From positions 1 through 62,130 of the forward strand of contig CAKQDQ010000004.1 in assembly GCA_934229335.1 (NCBI GenBank): a DNA stretch of 62,130 nucleotides, written 5' to 3'. The notes beneath the pieces are model-generated. The model was not told the origin of the DNA, ran no database searches, and was given only the letters and a program-made list of their open reading frames with translations. The DNA is from an uncultured Prevotella sp. Its GTDB lineage: Bacteria; Bacteroidota; Bacteroidia; Bacteroidales; Bacteroidaceae. Positions 36,248-44,572 of the stretch are shown one piece after another. A program made the translations under genes and the position numbers. Within the stretch, counting starts at the first letter, position 1. Each line of letters begins with the position of its first letter.

Positions 36248-37105
36248 TTACTGATTTTCTGTATTCTTCTCCACCAAACAGTTGTAGCCAAATACAAACG
36301 TGTCTTCTGTAGCATCGCCATATAGAAAATCTTCAAAACAAGTAAATGAAGACTGAAATATCTGCCCATACAACATATTGATCGTGTTAATACGCCAAAC
36401 CATAGCATTACTATATCGTTGCTCCGTACGCTTGTCTTTCATAACGAGTGTCAGAATATGACATACAGCCTCCAATAGAAACTCATAATACGAACAATGA
36501 CTCTCTCTGTCTGGCTCAAAGTAATCCGCATCCTTACAGTGTAGCCTTGCAAGTCGTTCAAGAAGATAAAAAGCGTTTCCTGCCGTCTCCTCATTCTTAC
36601 CAGCTTTATATTGCTTCATAAAGACTTTAAGCAATGGAACATATGCCATTGCTGATTTCTTACCATCATTCCACGTGTTTGGTCCTATCCAAACCTTGTC
36701 TATTTCCTCACGCATGGTAGGTGTGAACCCTATAAAACTGTAGTTCTTCCATGACTTCACCGTGCGCATGGCAGCAGGATATTTATTAGGATGATTACAT
36801 TTGATGTCTTGCAGCATATGTCCAAGTGTTTCTGTCATACACTTGGCATGCATATATCGTTCTTCATCTGTCTCACTGGCTGCATAGTCACAACAGTCTG
36901 TGTACCATTCTTCATGTGGAAGATCACTCTCCACAACGTATTTACGGCTGTCTATGGCTTCAGACCAATAGGTCAGGTAGCGGATTAGTACGTCATGAGG
37001 CAATGCCTTCAGCTCTTCTACGACTTTCTGTATTTTCTTGTCTACAACTAAATCGTAATAATCGCCTTCGGCATTGTAGACGAAATCGAATGAGTCTTTG
37101 TGCAT
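36248..37105 (-). CDS. Unknown 285-aa protein
   Basis: Not recognised. Acidic, helical, no signal peptide. Several Trp/Tyr-rich segments and scattered cysteines (CCDYAASETDEERY near 72). It lies directly upstream of the broken 418-aa copy in the same direction, so these two may once have formed an operon that the NTPase split. An 18-bp perfect palindrome sits 25-42 bases before its start and may be its operator. Confidence 0.55.
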   Translation of the reverse strand: MHKDSFDFVYNAEGDYYDLVVDKKIQKVVEELKALPHDVLIRYLTYWSEAIDSRKYVVESDLPHEEWYTDCCDYAASETDEERYMHAKCMTETLGHMLQDIKCNHPNKYPAAMRTVKSWKNYSFIGFTPTMREEIDKVWIGPNTWNDGKKSAMAYVPLLKVFMKQYKAGKNEETAGNAFYLLERLARLHCKDADYFEPDRESHCSYYEFLLEAVCHILTLVMKDKRTEQRYSNAMVWRINTINMLYGQIFQSSFTCFEDFLYGDATEDTFVFGYNCLVEKNTENQ

Positions 37106-37129
37106 GTTTTATTTATTCTGTCATTTGTG

Positions 37130-37147
37130 CTTCTTTGTACAAAGAAG
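37130..37147. promoter_or_regulatory. 18-bp perfect palindrome, possible operator
   Basis: CTTCTTTGTACAAAGAAG is a perfect palindrome centred about 33 bases upstream of the 285-aa gene's ATG on the minus strand. Such symmetry suits a dimeric repressor. No regulator gene is adjacent. It lies between the end of qatD and the start of the next gene. Confidence 0.45.
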
Positions 37148-37214
37148 ATAATAGTTATTCGTCTCTATTGTTATCTCGAAAATCTACTTCAGATATGCAG
37201 GTCTGCTGTCATAA

Positions 37215-37907
37215 TCAATATTTCATTTTATTTATCAAACATCTGAAATTTTTATATATTTCAGTTTCCGACATATTCAGATATTCTAATGTATTTCTGA
37301 TGTTATAATGTTTATTGTAAGGCGCATCACTCTCTGTAAGAATTCTTTCTTTAGGTATTGTTGATAATATTCTCCTTCCATTATTCGATTTCGTCATAGC
37401 TTCGTTTACGGAGAAGTAATATCCTGCTGAGACGATTTTTGTTATCAACGATATGCTTCCTGAATACCAATGAAAAACAACGTTTGGTATTCTGTATTCT
37501 AAAAGTAAAGCAAGTAACTCTTTCTCTGCTTTCCGAGAGTGTACACTTACAAGTTTATGGGTATCACCGGATATTTTAGAAAGGATATGTCTCAAACTTT
37601 TTATTTGAATGTCTTTCGAGTTTGAATATGCAGAAGAAAAGTCCAATCCTATTTCTCCTATGTATGAAGTGGAATTAACGAGACTATCAAACAAATGCAA
37701 TTCGTTTTGTGACGTTTCTGCCAATTGTGGATGAAAACCTAATGACAAGCGTATGTGTTTATATCCCACGACATGTTCTTTTCCTATTCTATAATGACTT
37801 GGCAGATTTGTCATTCCTATAATTATGTCACCTTGATTTTCAGCCTTGCTAATATATTCTGCAGGATTTTCCATCATATCATAATGGCAATGAGTATCTA
37901 TTGTCAT
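37215..37907 (-). CDS. qatD: TatD-like nuclease of the Qat defence system
   Basis: 230-aa TIM-barrel metal hydrolase with all TatD landmarks: DTHCH at residues 4-8, GFHPQ near 57, GEIGLDF near 89, VHSRKAEKEL near 121, HWYSG near 141 and TESDAPY near 192. These supply the two-metal site of TatD DNases. It is the fourth gene of qatABCD, and its ATG overlaps the qatC stop by four bases. QatD is needed for phage resistance in the known system. Slightly shorter than housekeeping TatD (about 260 aa). Confidence 0.9.
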   Translation of the reverse strand: MTIDTHCHYDMMENPAEYISKAENQGDIIIGMTNLPSHYRIGKEHVVGYKHIRLSLGFHPQLAETSQNELHLFDSLVNSTSYIGEIGLDFSSAYSNSKDIQIKSLRHILSKISGDTHKLVSVHSRKAEKELLALLLEYRIPNVVFHWYSGSISLITKIVSAGYYFSVNEAMTKSNNGRRILSTIPKERILTESDAPYNKHYNIRNTLEYLNMSETEIYKNFRCLINKMKY

Positions 37908-39325
37908 ACGATTCCTGCTTTACCTTTGATTTCGGGAGTTCCTTTCCTTGCAATCCAATCTTTTACTTGCTGATATGAATGTAACGCTAACGACACATAA
38001 TCATCGAGCTCCTGCTTGCTACGTATTCCATTCATAAAGAGTTCTCTTCGGATGATATTTGTATCCATTCGGTTCTTTATAAAATACAATAAGGCATTGA
38101 AATCATGGTTTCTTTTCTGTTTATGAATATTCAGATTGTACTTGGTTCCATGCATGACATCGGTTCCAACATATTCTGCTGAATCCAATCCTATAATATC
38201 TAAAGAAACTCTTCTATATAAACATGGCAGACACATTCCGCAATGAGTGATTTTTTTATTGCGTATAACGTCACCTGGTTTATCCCAATGACTATTATGC
38301 CCTCTTTTTGCACAAGAACATGATTTTGAGTATAATTGTCTTAATATTACACTCTTATTCACATCATTGTCACAGTCTTTCATCATGTCTGCTTTTGATT
38401 TCAATCTGTATGGATTGTTAAAAGTATTGTTGATACCGACCAATTGAAGTGCTTCTTGTATTCGTTTTATGAATGTGGGATGAGTAGTCCTTGTACTGCA
38501 AGCACTTCTACGTCCGCTATCCAAAGGTATATTTATTGATATTGTTCCATTTTCGGGTACTATTAGTGGAGTGTTTGGTGATATTTTATGGGCCACGTAT
38601 ATTCCAGCGGCAAAAAACAACAATGACCTTGAACGGAATGTGCTTTCAGATGGAGTTCTTTTTACATTCCATGACTTAGGTTTTAAACCTGCATTTAGAA
38701 GTACTTGCTCAAATTTGTTTTGAAAAATGTTGTTTTCTCTGCAATATTCTAAAATACTTTTTTGGTCGCTATGTTCCTTACCCAGTTCCATATGAGAAAC
38801 AAGTAGTACTTTTTTGTTGGCAGACAACGTATTCGTTTCATCAATAAAACCGATTAATGAGTCTAAACCGCCAGAGAATAAAGCAACTTTTTCAAACTCT
38901 TGTAGGTCGTAATCTCTAATATTTTTTGTCGGACGATAATCATAAGGATTTGCTTGAACGAAATGTATGTTCCAATTGTCTCCTGTAAGAAAACTTATGG
39001 CTCTATTAAATGCTTCGCGTCCATGATTCATCATGGCAAGATTGATAACAGGTACATCCAACAATACTAAATCTCGTTTCCATCCATCATCAGAATATGA
39101 CAGACGATGGACTGCTCTATCCACATTATATACAATCGACGCCAATATTAGAAAGTCAAAAGCAACAGAAGTCGTGTCTCGCGAAAACTCCCATAGTTGT
39201 TTGGGGGCGAATTTTGTATCAACTGAGCGAATTTGTCCGTCAATTCCTCGGAAAGAAATAGTAAAAGTTCCAAATACTTCACTTATTCTTGACGGTGTAT
39301 AATTGATGCTTATTCTTGTTTCCAT
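37904..39325 (-). CDS. qatC: QueC-like protein of the Qat defence system
   Basis: 473 aa. The PP-loop ATP pyrophosphatase motif FSGGLDSLIG lies near residue 150. A Cys-rich zinc site near 365 (SCSCAKRGHN, then THCGMCLPCLYRR) is like that of QueC, the 7-cyano-7-deazaguanine synthase. The N-terminal 145 residues are extra relative to QueC and characteristic of QatC. It presumably modifies a nucleobase or a protein terminus using similar chemistry. It overlaps qatB by 16 bases and qatD by four. Confidence 0.9.
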   Translation of the reverse strand: METRISINYTPSRISEVFGTFTISFRGIDGQIRSVDTKFAPKQLWEFSRDTTSVAFDFLILASIVYNVDRAVHRLSYSDDGWKRDLVLLDVPVINLAMMNHGREAFNRAISFLTGDNWNIHFVQANPYDYRPTKNIRDYDLQEFEKVALFSGGLDSLIGFIDETNTLSANKKVLLVSHMELGKEHSDQKSILEYCRENNIFQNKFEQVLLNAGLKPKSWNVKRTPSESTFRSRSLLFFAAGIYVAHKISPNTPLIVPENGTISINIPLDSGRRSACSTRTTHPTFIKRIQEALQLVGINNTFNNPYRLKSKADMMKDCDNDVNKSVILRQLYSKSCSCAKRGHNSHWDKPGDVIRNKKITHCGMCLPCLYRRVSLDIIGLDSAEYVGTDVMHGTKYNLNIHKQKRNHDFNALLYFIKNRMDTNIIRRELFMNGIRSKQELDDYVSLALHSYQQVKDWIARKGTPEIKGKAGIV

Positions 39326-40056
39326 ATATCTAAAATTTCGGATGTTAATGAATCAAGATAATCTTTTCCGTCTTGGCTGTTGAAGTCGATTTGAGTCATT
39401 TCTTTGCTCAACTTCTCGTCCAATTCGTTATGCAACCATCCTCTGATCTCTCTCTTTATATCCTCAGGATTGCTGCCTTTATCAAATATGTGACTTTGAA
39501 ACAATTCCGCCGAGTATTCCAATATATACTCCACCTCAAAGGTTATAATCCATTCACAAATATCATCTTCATTTGCATTTTGAAGTCTTTCTTCAATTTC
39601 TTGTCCATCTTTGCAATCTGACAAAATATCATTCAGCACTTTATCCATAGCATAGGTTGCTGCTGCATCATCCATCGTGGAATCATTGTCTCCAATAATT
39701 TCATTCAGCAGTAACTCCTTAAAATCTTGTGGCGTTTTTGGCTTCTGTGCATCAGGTAAGTTGTCAACTCCCAAACTTGCTATAAGTCCATATTGCTTGA
39801 CACCATTTAGGACGGCTGTCAATCTTGTAACAGCTCGTCCTCCTGCACGACCAAACGAACTGCCTCTACGACCTCCATGTCCACCGTTTCCACCGCCTCG
39901 ATACAATCCATTACCAAGTGCCGTACCAAAGTTTCCTATAAATTTTGCATTTGTCGCAGATTTATTTCCTGTCCCATTTGCAATGCTCGTCATGGCACGT
40001 TTAGTGGCTGTCCAGTTGGGAGTCGATTTTAAATTATGAGATTGTGATGTACCCAT
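39310..40056 (-). CDS. qatB: QatB, Qat defence system
   Basis: 248 aa. It begins MGTSQSHNLKSTPNW, the GTS-type start usual for QatB. A glycine-rich, probably flexible stretch (GGGNGGHGGRRGSSFGRAGG) lies near 65-85, then an acidic helical C-terminal domain ending LDIWKQE. No enzymatic motif. It starts two bases after the qatA stop and overlaps qatC. Identification rests on the start, the Gly-rich segment and the gene order. Confidence 0.85.
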   Translation of the reverse strand: MGTSQSHNLKSTPNWTATKRAMTSIANGTGNKSATNAKFIGNFGTALGNGLYRGGGNGGHGGRRGSSFGRAGGRAVTRLTAVLNGVKQYGLIASLGVDNLPDAQKPKTPQDFKELLLNEIIGDNDSTMDDAAATYAMDKVLNDILSDCKDGQEIEERLQNANEDDICEWIITFEVEYILEYSAELFQSHIFDKGSNPEDIKREIRGWLHNELDEKLSKEMTQIDFNSQDGKDYLDSLTSEILDIWKQE

Positions 40057-40058
40057 GT

Positions 40059-41894
40059 TTATTGTCTTTGATTTCTTCGTTCTATAGCCCTTGACAAAGG
40101 TTTTGCTTTGGGCAATGTATTTATATAGTTACGTATTTCCTCACTTGAAGACTGCATCCTAACAAAAAACACATCCGCTTTTGCATCAATATTTTCTGTT
40201 CGCATATTGCTGAATAATAATTTAATTCTGTCAATATTATTATTTAACAATAAATTGTTCTCGTCGCAATTCAGTATTCTCCAACAATTCTCTGATTTCG
40301 GATCTTTTCTTAGATTATCGTTTATCAAATGGATAATCATGTCTTTTTCCGAATCGTCACAAGCATTAATAATTCCTGGCAATCCCCGTTTCATCGTAAC
40401 AATCGTTTGCAAGGTACACAATTTTTGAAACAGCAACATGACTTTACTCGTGACCAACGAGGCTATTGGTTTTTCATTCTTCAATGCATCGCGTGCTACC
40501 CAGAAGTAATTTTGCAGATTTATATCTTTCAGTGACGGTTCTGAACTTAGCCATTGCTTCAAGTAGTCTGACGACCAGTTGTCTTTCCATTGTGTATTTT
40601 GGATTCCCTCTTCAGTTTTTGCTTCTTGTTCTACGTCTCCCAATGGCAAAACACCTTCATTCGCATTTTGAAGTTTATACAGTTCTTCAAATCGGGAATT
40701 ATACAGCGTATTGTATTCCAGTACCATAATTTTGGTTAACACATCGGGACGAATATCCCTAAATCCTGCTACATCTGCTAACTCTTGGCGTACATATAAA
40801 GTATTCAAAAATCGTTTGAGTTGCCTTGGATTTCCGTTTAAGAATTGCTTAATGATAGGGACAATTGGCAAACGATATTCTACAGCATAAAAATCAATAT
40901 TTTGATTTTCTGGAATATTTGCCTTTATGTCATCTATATTGTATTTGGAATGCTTGTCTGTTTTTCGGAACTCTAAATATTTCTGATGTATTTTGTTGAA
41001 ATGAATCTCATTCAAATGATTTTTGCATAGAAGAAGCGTGATATAAGTTTCTTGCTCATTGTCTGACAAACGTGGCAATTTGTATGGCAATTGAATAAGT
41101 TTCTCCAGATAGTCAGAAAATGGACTGGATATATCTTCTTTCTTCATCTGAATAGGATAGTGTTGGCTTATAGCATATTCAATGATACGTTCATCTGCAC
41201 CTATTACAAATGCTGTATTTTTTACATTCACAAATAACTTAACGGCCTCCAAGCAACCGATAATTCTTTTGGGGTCACATCTATCTAAATCGTCAACATA
41301 GACTATTACGGCTTTATACCTCATGTCTTTAACCAAATCCTCGAAAAGTTCTCTGAAAGTGGCAATGAATTTTGAAGTATTACCTTTGGTTACGTCTTCA
41401 AGTAGGTTGTTATATTTATCCTTTCCCGTTATCTTATCTATGTCATCCTTTTTAGGCAGCCATTTCTTCAACCAATCAGGAGTAAGATTGTCATATGCTT
41501 TTTTTAGAATGAAGACACCAACTTTCAGAAAGTTTATTCTTGCAAGTAAATCGTCTGTTCGCTCAAATACATCTTTCCGTGTGTTAATGTCTTTGTCAAG
41601 TGCTTCCAATATACTTTCTATCATTGTCAGCTTGGTGGAGTCATAACTCTCAAACTGCCAACTGTTAAAATAAACTTGGAGTATGATGCTATGCTGCTCA
41701 TTTTGTTGTGACTCCTCCCATTCTTGTAATGACTGCTGAAGCAATAACATCAAACTGCTTTTCCCTGATCCCCAATTGCCAAACACTCCAATTGAGATAG
41801 GCAACATGGCATCATTTAAAACTATCTTTTTGAGCAAGTCGGCATGGACTTGAAATCCTAGCAAATCTTGCGTTGTTTCATTATCAGACCACAT
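40059..41894 (-). CDS. qatA: QatA, KAP-family P-loop NTPase of the Qat system
   Basis: 611 aa. KAP NTPase with Walker A GNWGSGKS at residues 39-46 and Walker B VYVDDLDRCDP at 198-208. A hydrophobic insertion (residues 122-133, VGVFILKKAY) between them fits the KAP layout of membrane-inserted helices. It is the first gene of the qatABCD set and presumably senses infection or powers the complex. The LRR-TIR gene ends only 42 bases upstream on the same strand, so the two may share a transcript. Confidence 0.9.
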   Translation of the reverse strand: MWSDNETTQDLLGFQVHADLLKKIVLNDAMLPISIGVFGNWGSGKSSLMLLLQQSLQEWEESQQNEQHSIILQVYFNSWQFESYDSTKLTMIESILEALDKDINTRKDVFERTDDLLARINFLKVGVFILKKAYDNLTPDWLKKWLPKKDDIDKITGKDKYNNLLEDVTKGNTSKFIATFRELFEDLVKDMRYKAVIVYVDDLDRCDPKRIIGCLEAVKLFVNVKNTAFVIGADERIIEYAISQHYPIQMKKEDISSPFSDYLEKLIQLPYKLPRLSDNEQETYITLLLCKNHLNEIHFNKIHQKYLEFRKTDKHSKYNIDDIKANIPENQNIDFYAVEYRLPIVPIIKQFLNGNPRQLKRFLNTLYVRQELADVAGFRDIRPDVLTKIMVLEYNTLYNSRFEELYKLQNANEGVLPLGDVEQEAKTEEGIQNTQWKDNWSSDYLKQWLSSEPSLKDINLQNYFWVARDALKNEKPIASLVTSKVMLLFQKLCTLQTIVTMKRGLPGIINACDDSEKDMIIHLINDNLRKDPKSENCWRILNCDENNLLLNNNIDRIKLLFSNMRTENIDAKADVFFVRMQSSSEEIRNYINTLPKAKPLSRAIERRNQRQ

Positions 41895-41936
41895 ATTTTT
41901 AAAATCAATTTGAATGGACTATTTTTTTTACAAAGT

Positions 41937-43379
41937 TTACTTAAGCACTTCCCTTATGAATTCATCCCTTCTTATTTCCCAAACGTTTCCATTCCTAGAT
42001 GTCAGTTCAAACTTTTGACATATTTGTTCTTTAAAGTCGTTTAATAGACTTTTCGCTTCATCATTATCTACTTTGATAGATATTCTATCATTTGGCCTTA
42101 TAGCTCCATCCATGTCTTCATAGTTAAACCCTTTTGTCAAGAATGAACAAAAGTCCGTTTTCAAAACCCAGGCAGCTCCCATTTCATTGAGGGAAGCGTG
42201 GCTTTGATAGAAATTTTTAGAATGCACAAATATTACATATAGATTATGTTCCTTGAATTGATCTCTAAGTGTATCGAATATGTCTTTGTTAAAACCTATT
42301 CCATATCCAGGAACAGAGCTGCAGAATACTGTGTTTTCATCCAGTCCTATGTATTCCAACAATCGTACTAATGCTTCTACGAAATATTTGTCTTTACTGG
42401 AATGACTTATGAATACTTTAAGCCGTTTCTTATTATTGTTATTGGAATTTGTTTCCATTTGATTATTGTTTAATCTTGATAGAAGAATTGCATAACACGA
42501 GTTGATTTCATGGTAGTTGTCCATGAGGGTATATCCATTACCACTATTATTCACGTTTCGAAATCTAACTACGTCTAGATCATTATTCCCAAACTGATTG
42601 ACAAAAATAACACATGCACGATTATACCAATCATGATATGCTTCAATAGTTTCTCGACTATTTGCATTCTTTTGTGCCTTTCCCAGAAAATCTGCTAAAA
42701 GTTGTTTTAATTCGGTTATCATTTCAGAAGGTAGCATGTCAATATATTTATCATTACTCACATGGATTTGATTCCAAAATACGCAAGCAACATTCTCTCG
42801 TTTTGATAGTAATTGCTGGTATTTAATGTTTGCTTCTTTTCGTTTAGAAGAATATGAATATGTGTATATGCCTTTTATCTTAGGTAGCGAGTCTTGGGGA
42901 ATTAATATCGTCTGAAGTGGATTGTTTCCAATCCAAAGATATTCCAAGTTAGGGAATAGTCCATTTAACTCAATTATTTTAATATTATTATTACTAAGGT
43001 TGAGTTTTTTTAGATTACTCCAACCGTTGAAACTAACTTTTTTCAGTTCATTACCTATTAAAATAAGTTGTTCTATTTGTGACTCAACAACTTCATGAGG
43101 AATTGAGAGAATAGAATTGTAACTCATGTTTAATATTCTTAGGCTTGGCAATTTAAGAATTTGAAAGTTGATAACAGAAATGTTATTATTGGAGAGATCT
43201 AATGATCTGAGTTTTCTTAGAGATCTTATATTTCCTGATATTTTTCTGATTTTATTGTTATGTAAAACCAATTTTCTAAGGTTCTTACATTGAAACACAT
43301 ATTCAGGGATTTCTTCCAGATTCTGCCCCGACAAGTCTAAATTTGTTATATTTTGTAGGTTATTATTGATTTCTGCCAT
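41937..43379 (-). CDS. Leucine-rich-repeat/TIR-domain protein
   Basis: 480 aa. Residues 10-165 carry about six leucine-rich repeats (LxxLxLxxNxI spacing: LVLHNNKIRKI, LDLSNNNISVI, LNMSYNSILSI, LNLSNNNIKII). A helical linker spans 180-310 with an N-rich tether. Residues 319-470 form a TIR domain: RLKVFISHSSKDKYFVEALVR, then SLNEMGAAW, where Glu399 fits the catalytic glutamate of NAD-cleaving TIRs. The layout resembles immune receptors: LRR sensor plus TIR effector without an NTPase. It directly precedes qatA. NADase activity and phage sensing are inferred. Confidence 0.8.
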   Translation of the reverse strand: MAEINNNLQNITNLDLSGQNLEEIPEYVFQCKNLRKLVLHNNKIRKISGNIRSLRKLRSLDLSNNNISVINFQILKLPSLRILNMSYNSILSIPHEVVESQIEQLILIGNELKKVSFNGWSNLKKLNLSNNNIKIIELNGLFPNLEYLWIGNNPLQTILIPQDSLPKIKGIYTYSYSSKRKEANIKYQQLLSKRENVACVFWNQIHVSNDKYIDMLPSEMITELKQLLADFLGKAQKNANSRETIEAYHDWYNRACVIFVNQFGNNDLDVVRFRNVNNSGNGYTLMDNYHEINSCYAILLSRLNNNQMETNSNNNNKKRLKVFISHSSKDKYFVEALVRLLEYIGLDENTVFCSSVPGYGIGFNKDIFDTLRDQFKEHNLYVIFVHSKNFYQSHASLNEMGAAWVLKTDFCSFLTKGFNYEDMDGAIRPNDRISIKVDNDEAKSLLNDFKEQICQKFELTSRNGNVWEIRRDEFIREVLK

Positions 43380-43399
43380 TTTTCAACTTTTTATGTGTA

Positions 43400-43640
43400 C
43401 TTTTGCATGCAAGTCGACTATGGGAGGTAGCGACTATAAATAGACTCTTGATGAACTTAGGGGGAACGTTATGAAGGCCGGTGTAACTGTACTTCGTTGC
43501 AGGCGTAAAAAACTACTGCACTAACGGGCAACCAAGTGGGTTAGAGAGTGGGCTTTTGCCAGACTCCTCTTGGCTCGCTGCACTATATCAAATAGTGTGG
43601 CGAGTATCATTCTATGCAGTATGATAAGTATACGATGGTT
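43400..43640 (+). ncRNA. Candidate structured RNA upstream of the LRR-TIR gene
   Basis: No open frame, but four consecutive helices: AGTCG/CGACT (43414-43437); CGTT-GCAG with CTGC-AACG (43495-43526); CCAAG/CTTGG (43532-43573) enclosing AGT-GGC/GCC-ACT; and CTCGC-CACTAT with ATAGTG-GCGAG (43574-43604). TACTTTTG at 43400-43407 matches a -7 box just before the first helix. No known RNA family is recognised, and no terminator is obvious. Strand is chosen from the putative promoter. Confidence 0.35.
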
Positions 43641-43651
43641 GTTGTAATGCT

Positions 43652-43821
43652 TCATTTTTCCAAATACCTCATCACCTTCTCCACTTCTTCCAACGGCACA
43701 TTCAGCATACGTGATACATAAAGAGGGGTTATAAGGTCCATAGAACCAGAAGGCGTTCCATATCAGTTATACATTCAATGTCCTTTTTAAGCTTTTCCAC
43801 GTTTTTTTTATCAAGTTCCAT
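43652..43821 (-). pseudogene. Small broken gene, about 55 codons
   Basis: Reads MELDKKNVEKLKKDIECITD, MERLLVLWTL then a stop; a second frame restores YVSRMLNVPLEEVEKVMRYL before its stop. The two halves look like one small protein with a short deletion. Family not recognised. It lies between the defence island and the capsule genes. Confidence 0.4.
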
Positions 43822-43905
43822 ATTAATCATTGTTTAGTAAACGTTTAGACCTTTGGGGAACAAGCAAGTATTTACAGAATTGCCAAATGGCAATTGATAC
43901 ACTTG

Positions 43906-44511
43906 TCATCGTTCAGTGATAATCACTTTAAATGTTTCGAAAATAAGTTTTATGTCATACCAAAACGAACTGTTCTTCACATATTCCAAATACAGTCTTA
44001 TCTTCTCCTGCATAATTACGTTGATGTAGTAATCCTCTGGGTCTGCAGCCTTTTCCATCAGTTCATTCTCATTGCGGAATCTAATACTCGCAGGATCCGT
44101 AATGCCTGGACGAACGTCCAACACATGCATTTGTTCGGGAGTCCAGTAATCCACATAGTGGCGCACTTCAGGGCGTGGACCGACCAGACTCATGTCGCCT
44201 GTAAACACATTGATCAACTGTGGCAGTTCATCAAACTTGTACTTACGGATGTAATATCCTGAACGTGTGACACGAGGGTCACGGCCGCCGATAGTCACCA
44301 ACGAACCTTTATCTGCTCCAACTCGCATCGAACGGAATTTGAATATACGGAAATCCTTGTTCTTTCGTCCTACACGCACCTGACGATAAAATACAGGCCC
44401 TTTGGAATCCAGTTTAATCCATATTGCCAATATCAGGAATAACGGACTTAAAACTATCAGTCCACAACCAGATGCAACAATGTCAAATAATCTTTTCATA
44501 TATTTTTTCAT
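43906..44511 (-). CDS. Initiating sugar phosphate transferase (PglC/WcaJ C-terminal type)
   Basis: About 200 aa from the ATG at 44511; a longer frame to 44553 would run through a terminator hairpin. One N-terminal re-entrant hydrophobic helix (FDIVASGCGLIVLSPLFLILAIWI) is followed by the bacterial sugar transferase core: FRIFKFRSM, DELPQLINVF and MSLVGPRPE. It transfers a sugar-1-phosphate from a UDP-sugar to undecaprenyl phosphate, the first step of repeat-unit assembly. The short form, next to a DegT aminotransferase, suggests a UDP-diNAcBac-like substrate (inference). Confidence 0.85.
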   Translation of the reverse strand: MKKYMKRLFDIVASGCGLIVLSPLFLILAIWIKLDSKGPVFYRQVRVGRKNKDFRIFKFRSMRVGADKGSLVTIGGRDPRVTRSGYYIRKYKFDELPQLINVFTGDMSLVGPRPEVRHYVDYWTPEQMHVLDVRPGITDPASIRFRNENELMEKAADPEDYYINVIMQEKIRLYLEYVKNSSFWYDIKLIFETFKVIITER

Positions 44512-44562
44512 AAAAAAAGCTTGAAGACAAAGATTCTGCACCTTCATCCTCAAGCTTTTTAA
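44512..44562 (-). terminator. Hairpin between aminotransferase and sugar transferase genes
   Basis: AAAAAGCTTGA (44562-44552) pairs with TCAAGCTTTTTTT (44524-44512) on the minus strand, closing a 25-base loop, with T-runs on both sides. It may reduce read-through into the sugar transferase gene and shows that the longer start at 44553 is unlikely. Confidence 0.6.
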
Positions 44563-44572
44563 AGGTTAAGTA

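Noticed and set aside
35637..36254. Plus-strand frame of 205 codons across the broken copy
   Set aside because: Antisense to a region with clear homology to the 418-aa gene on the minus strand.
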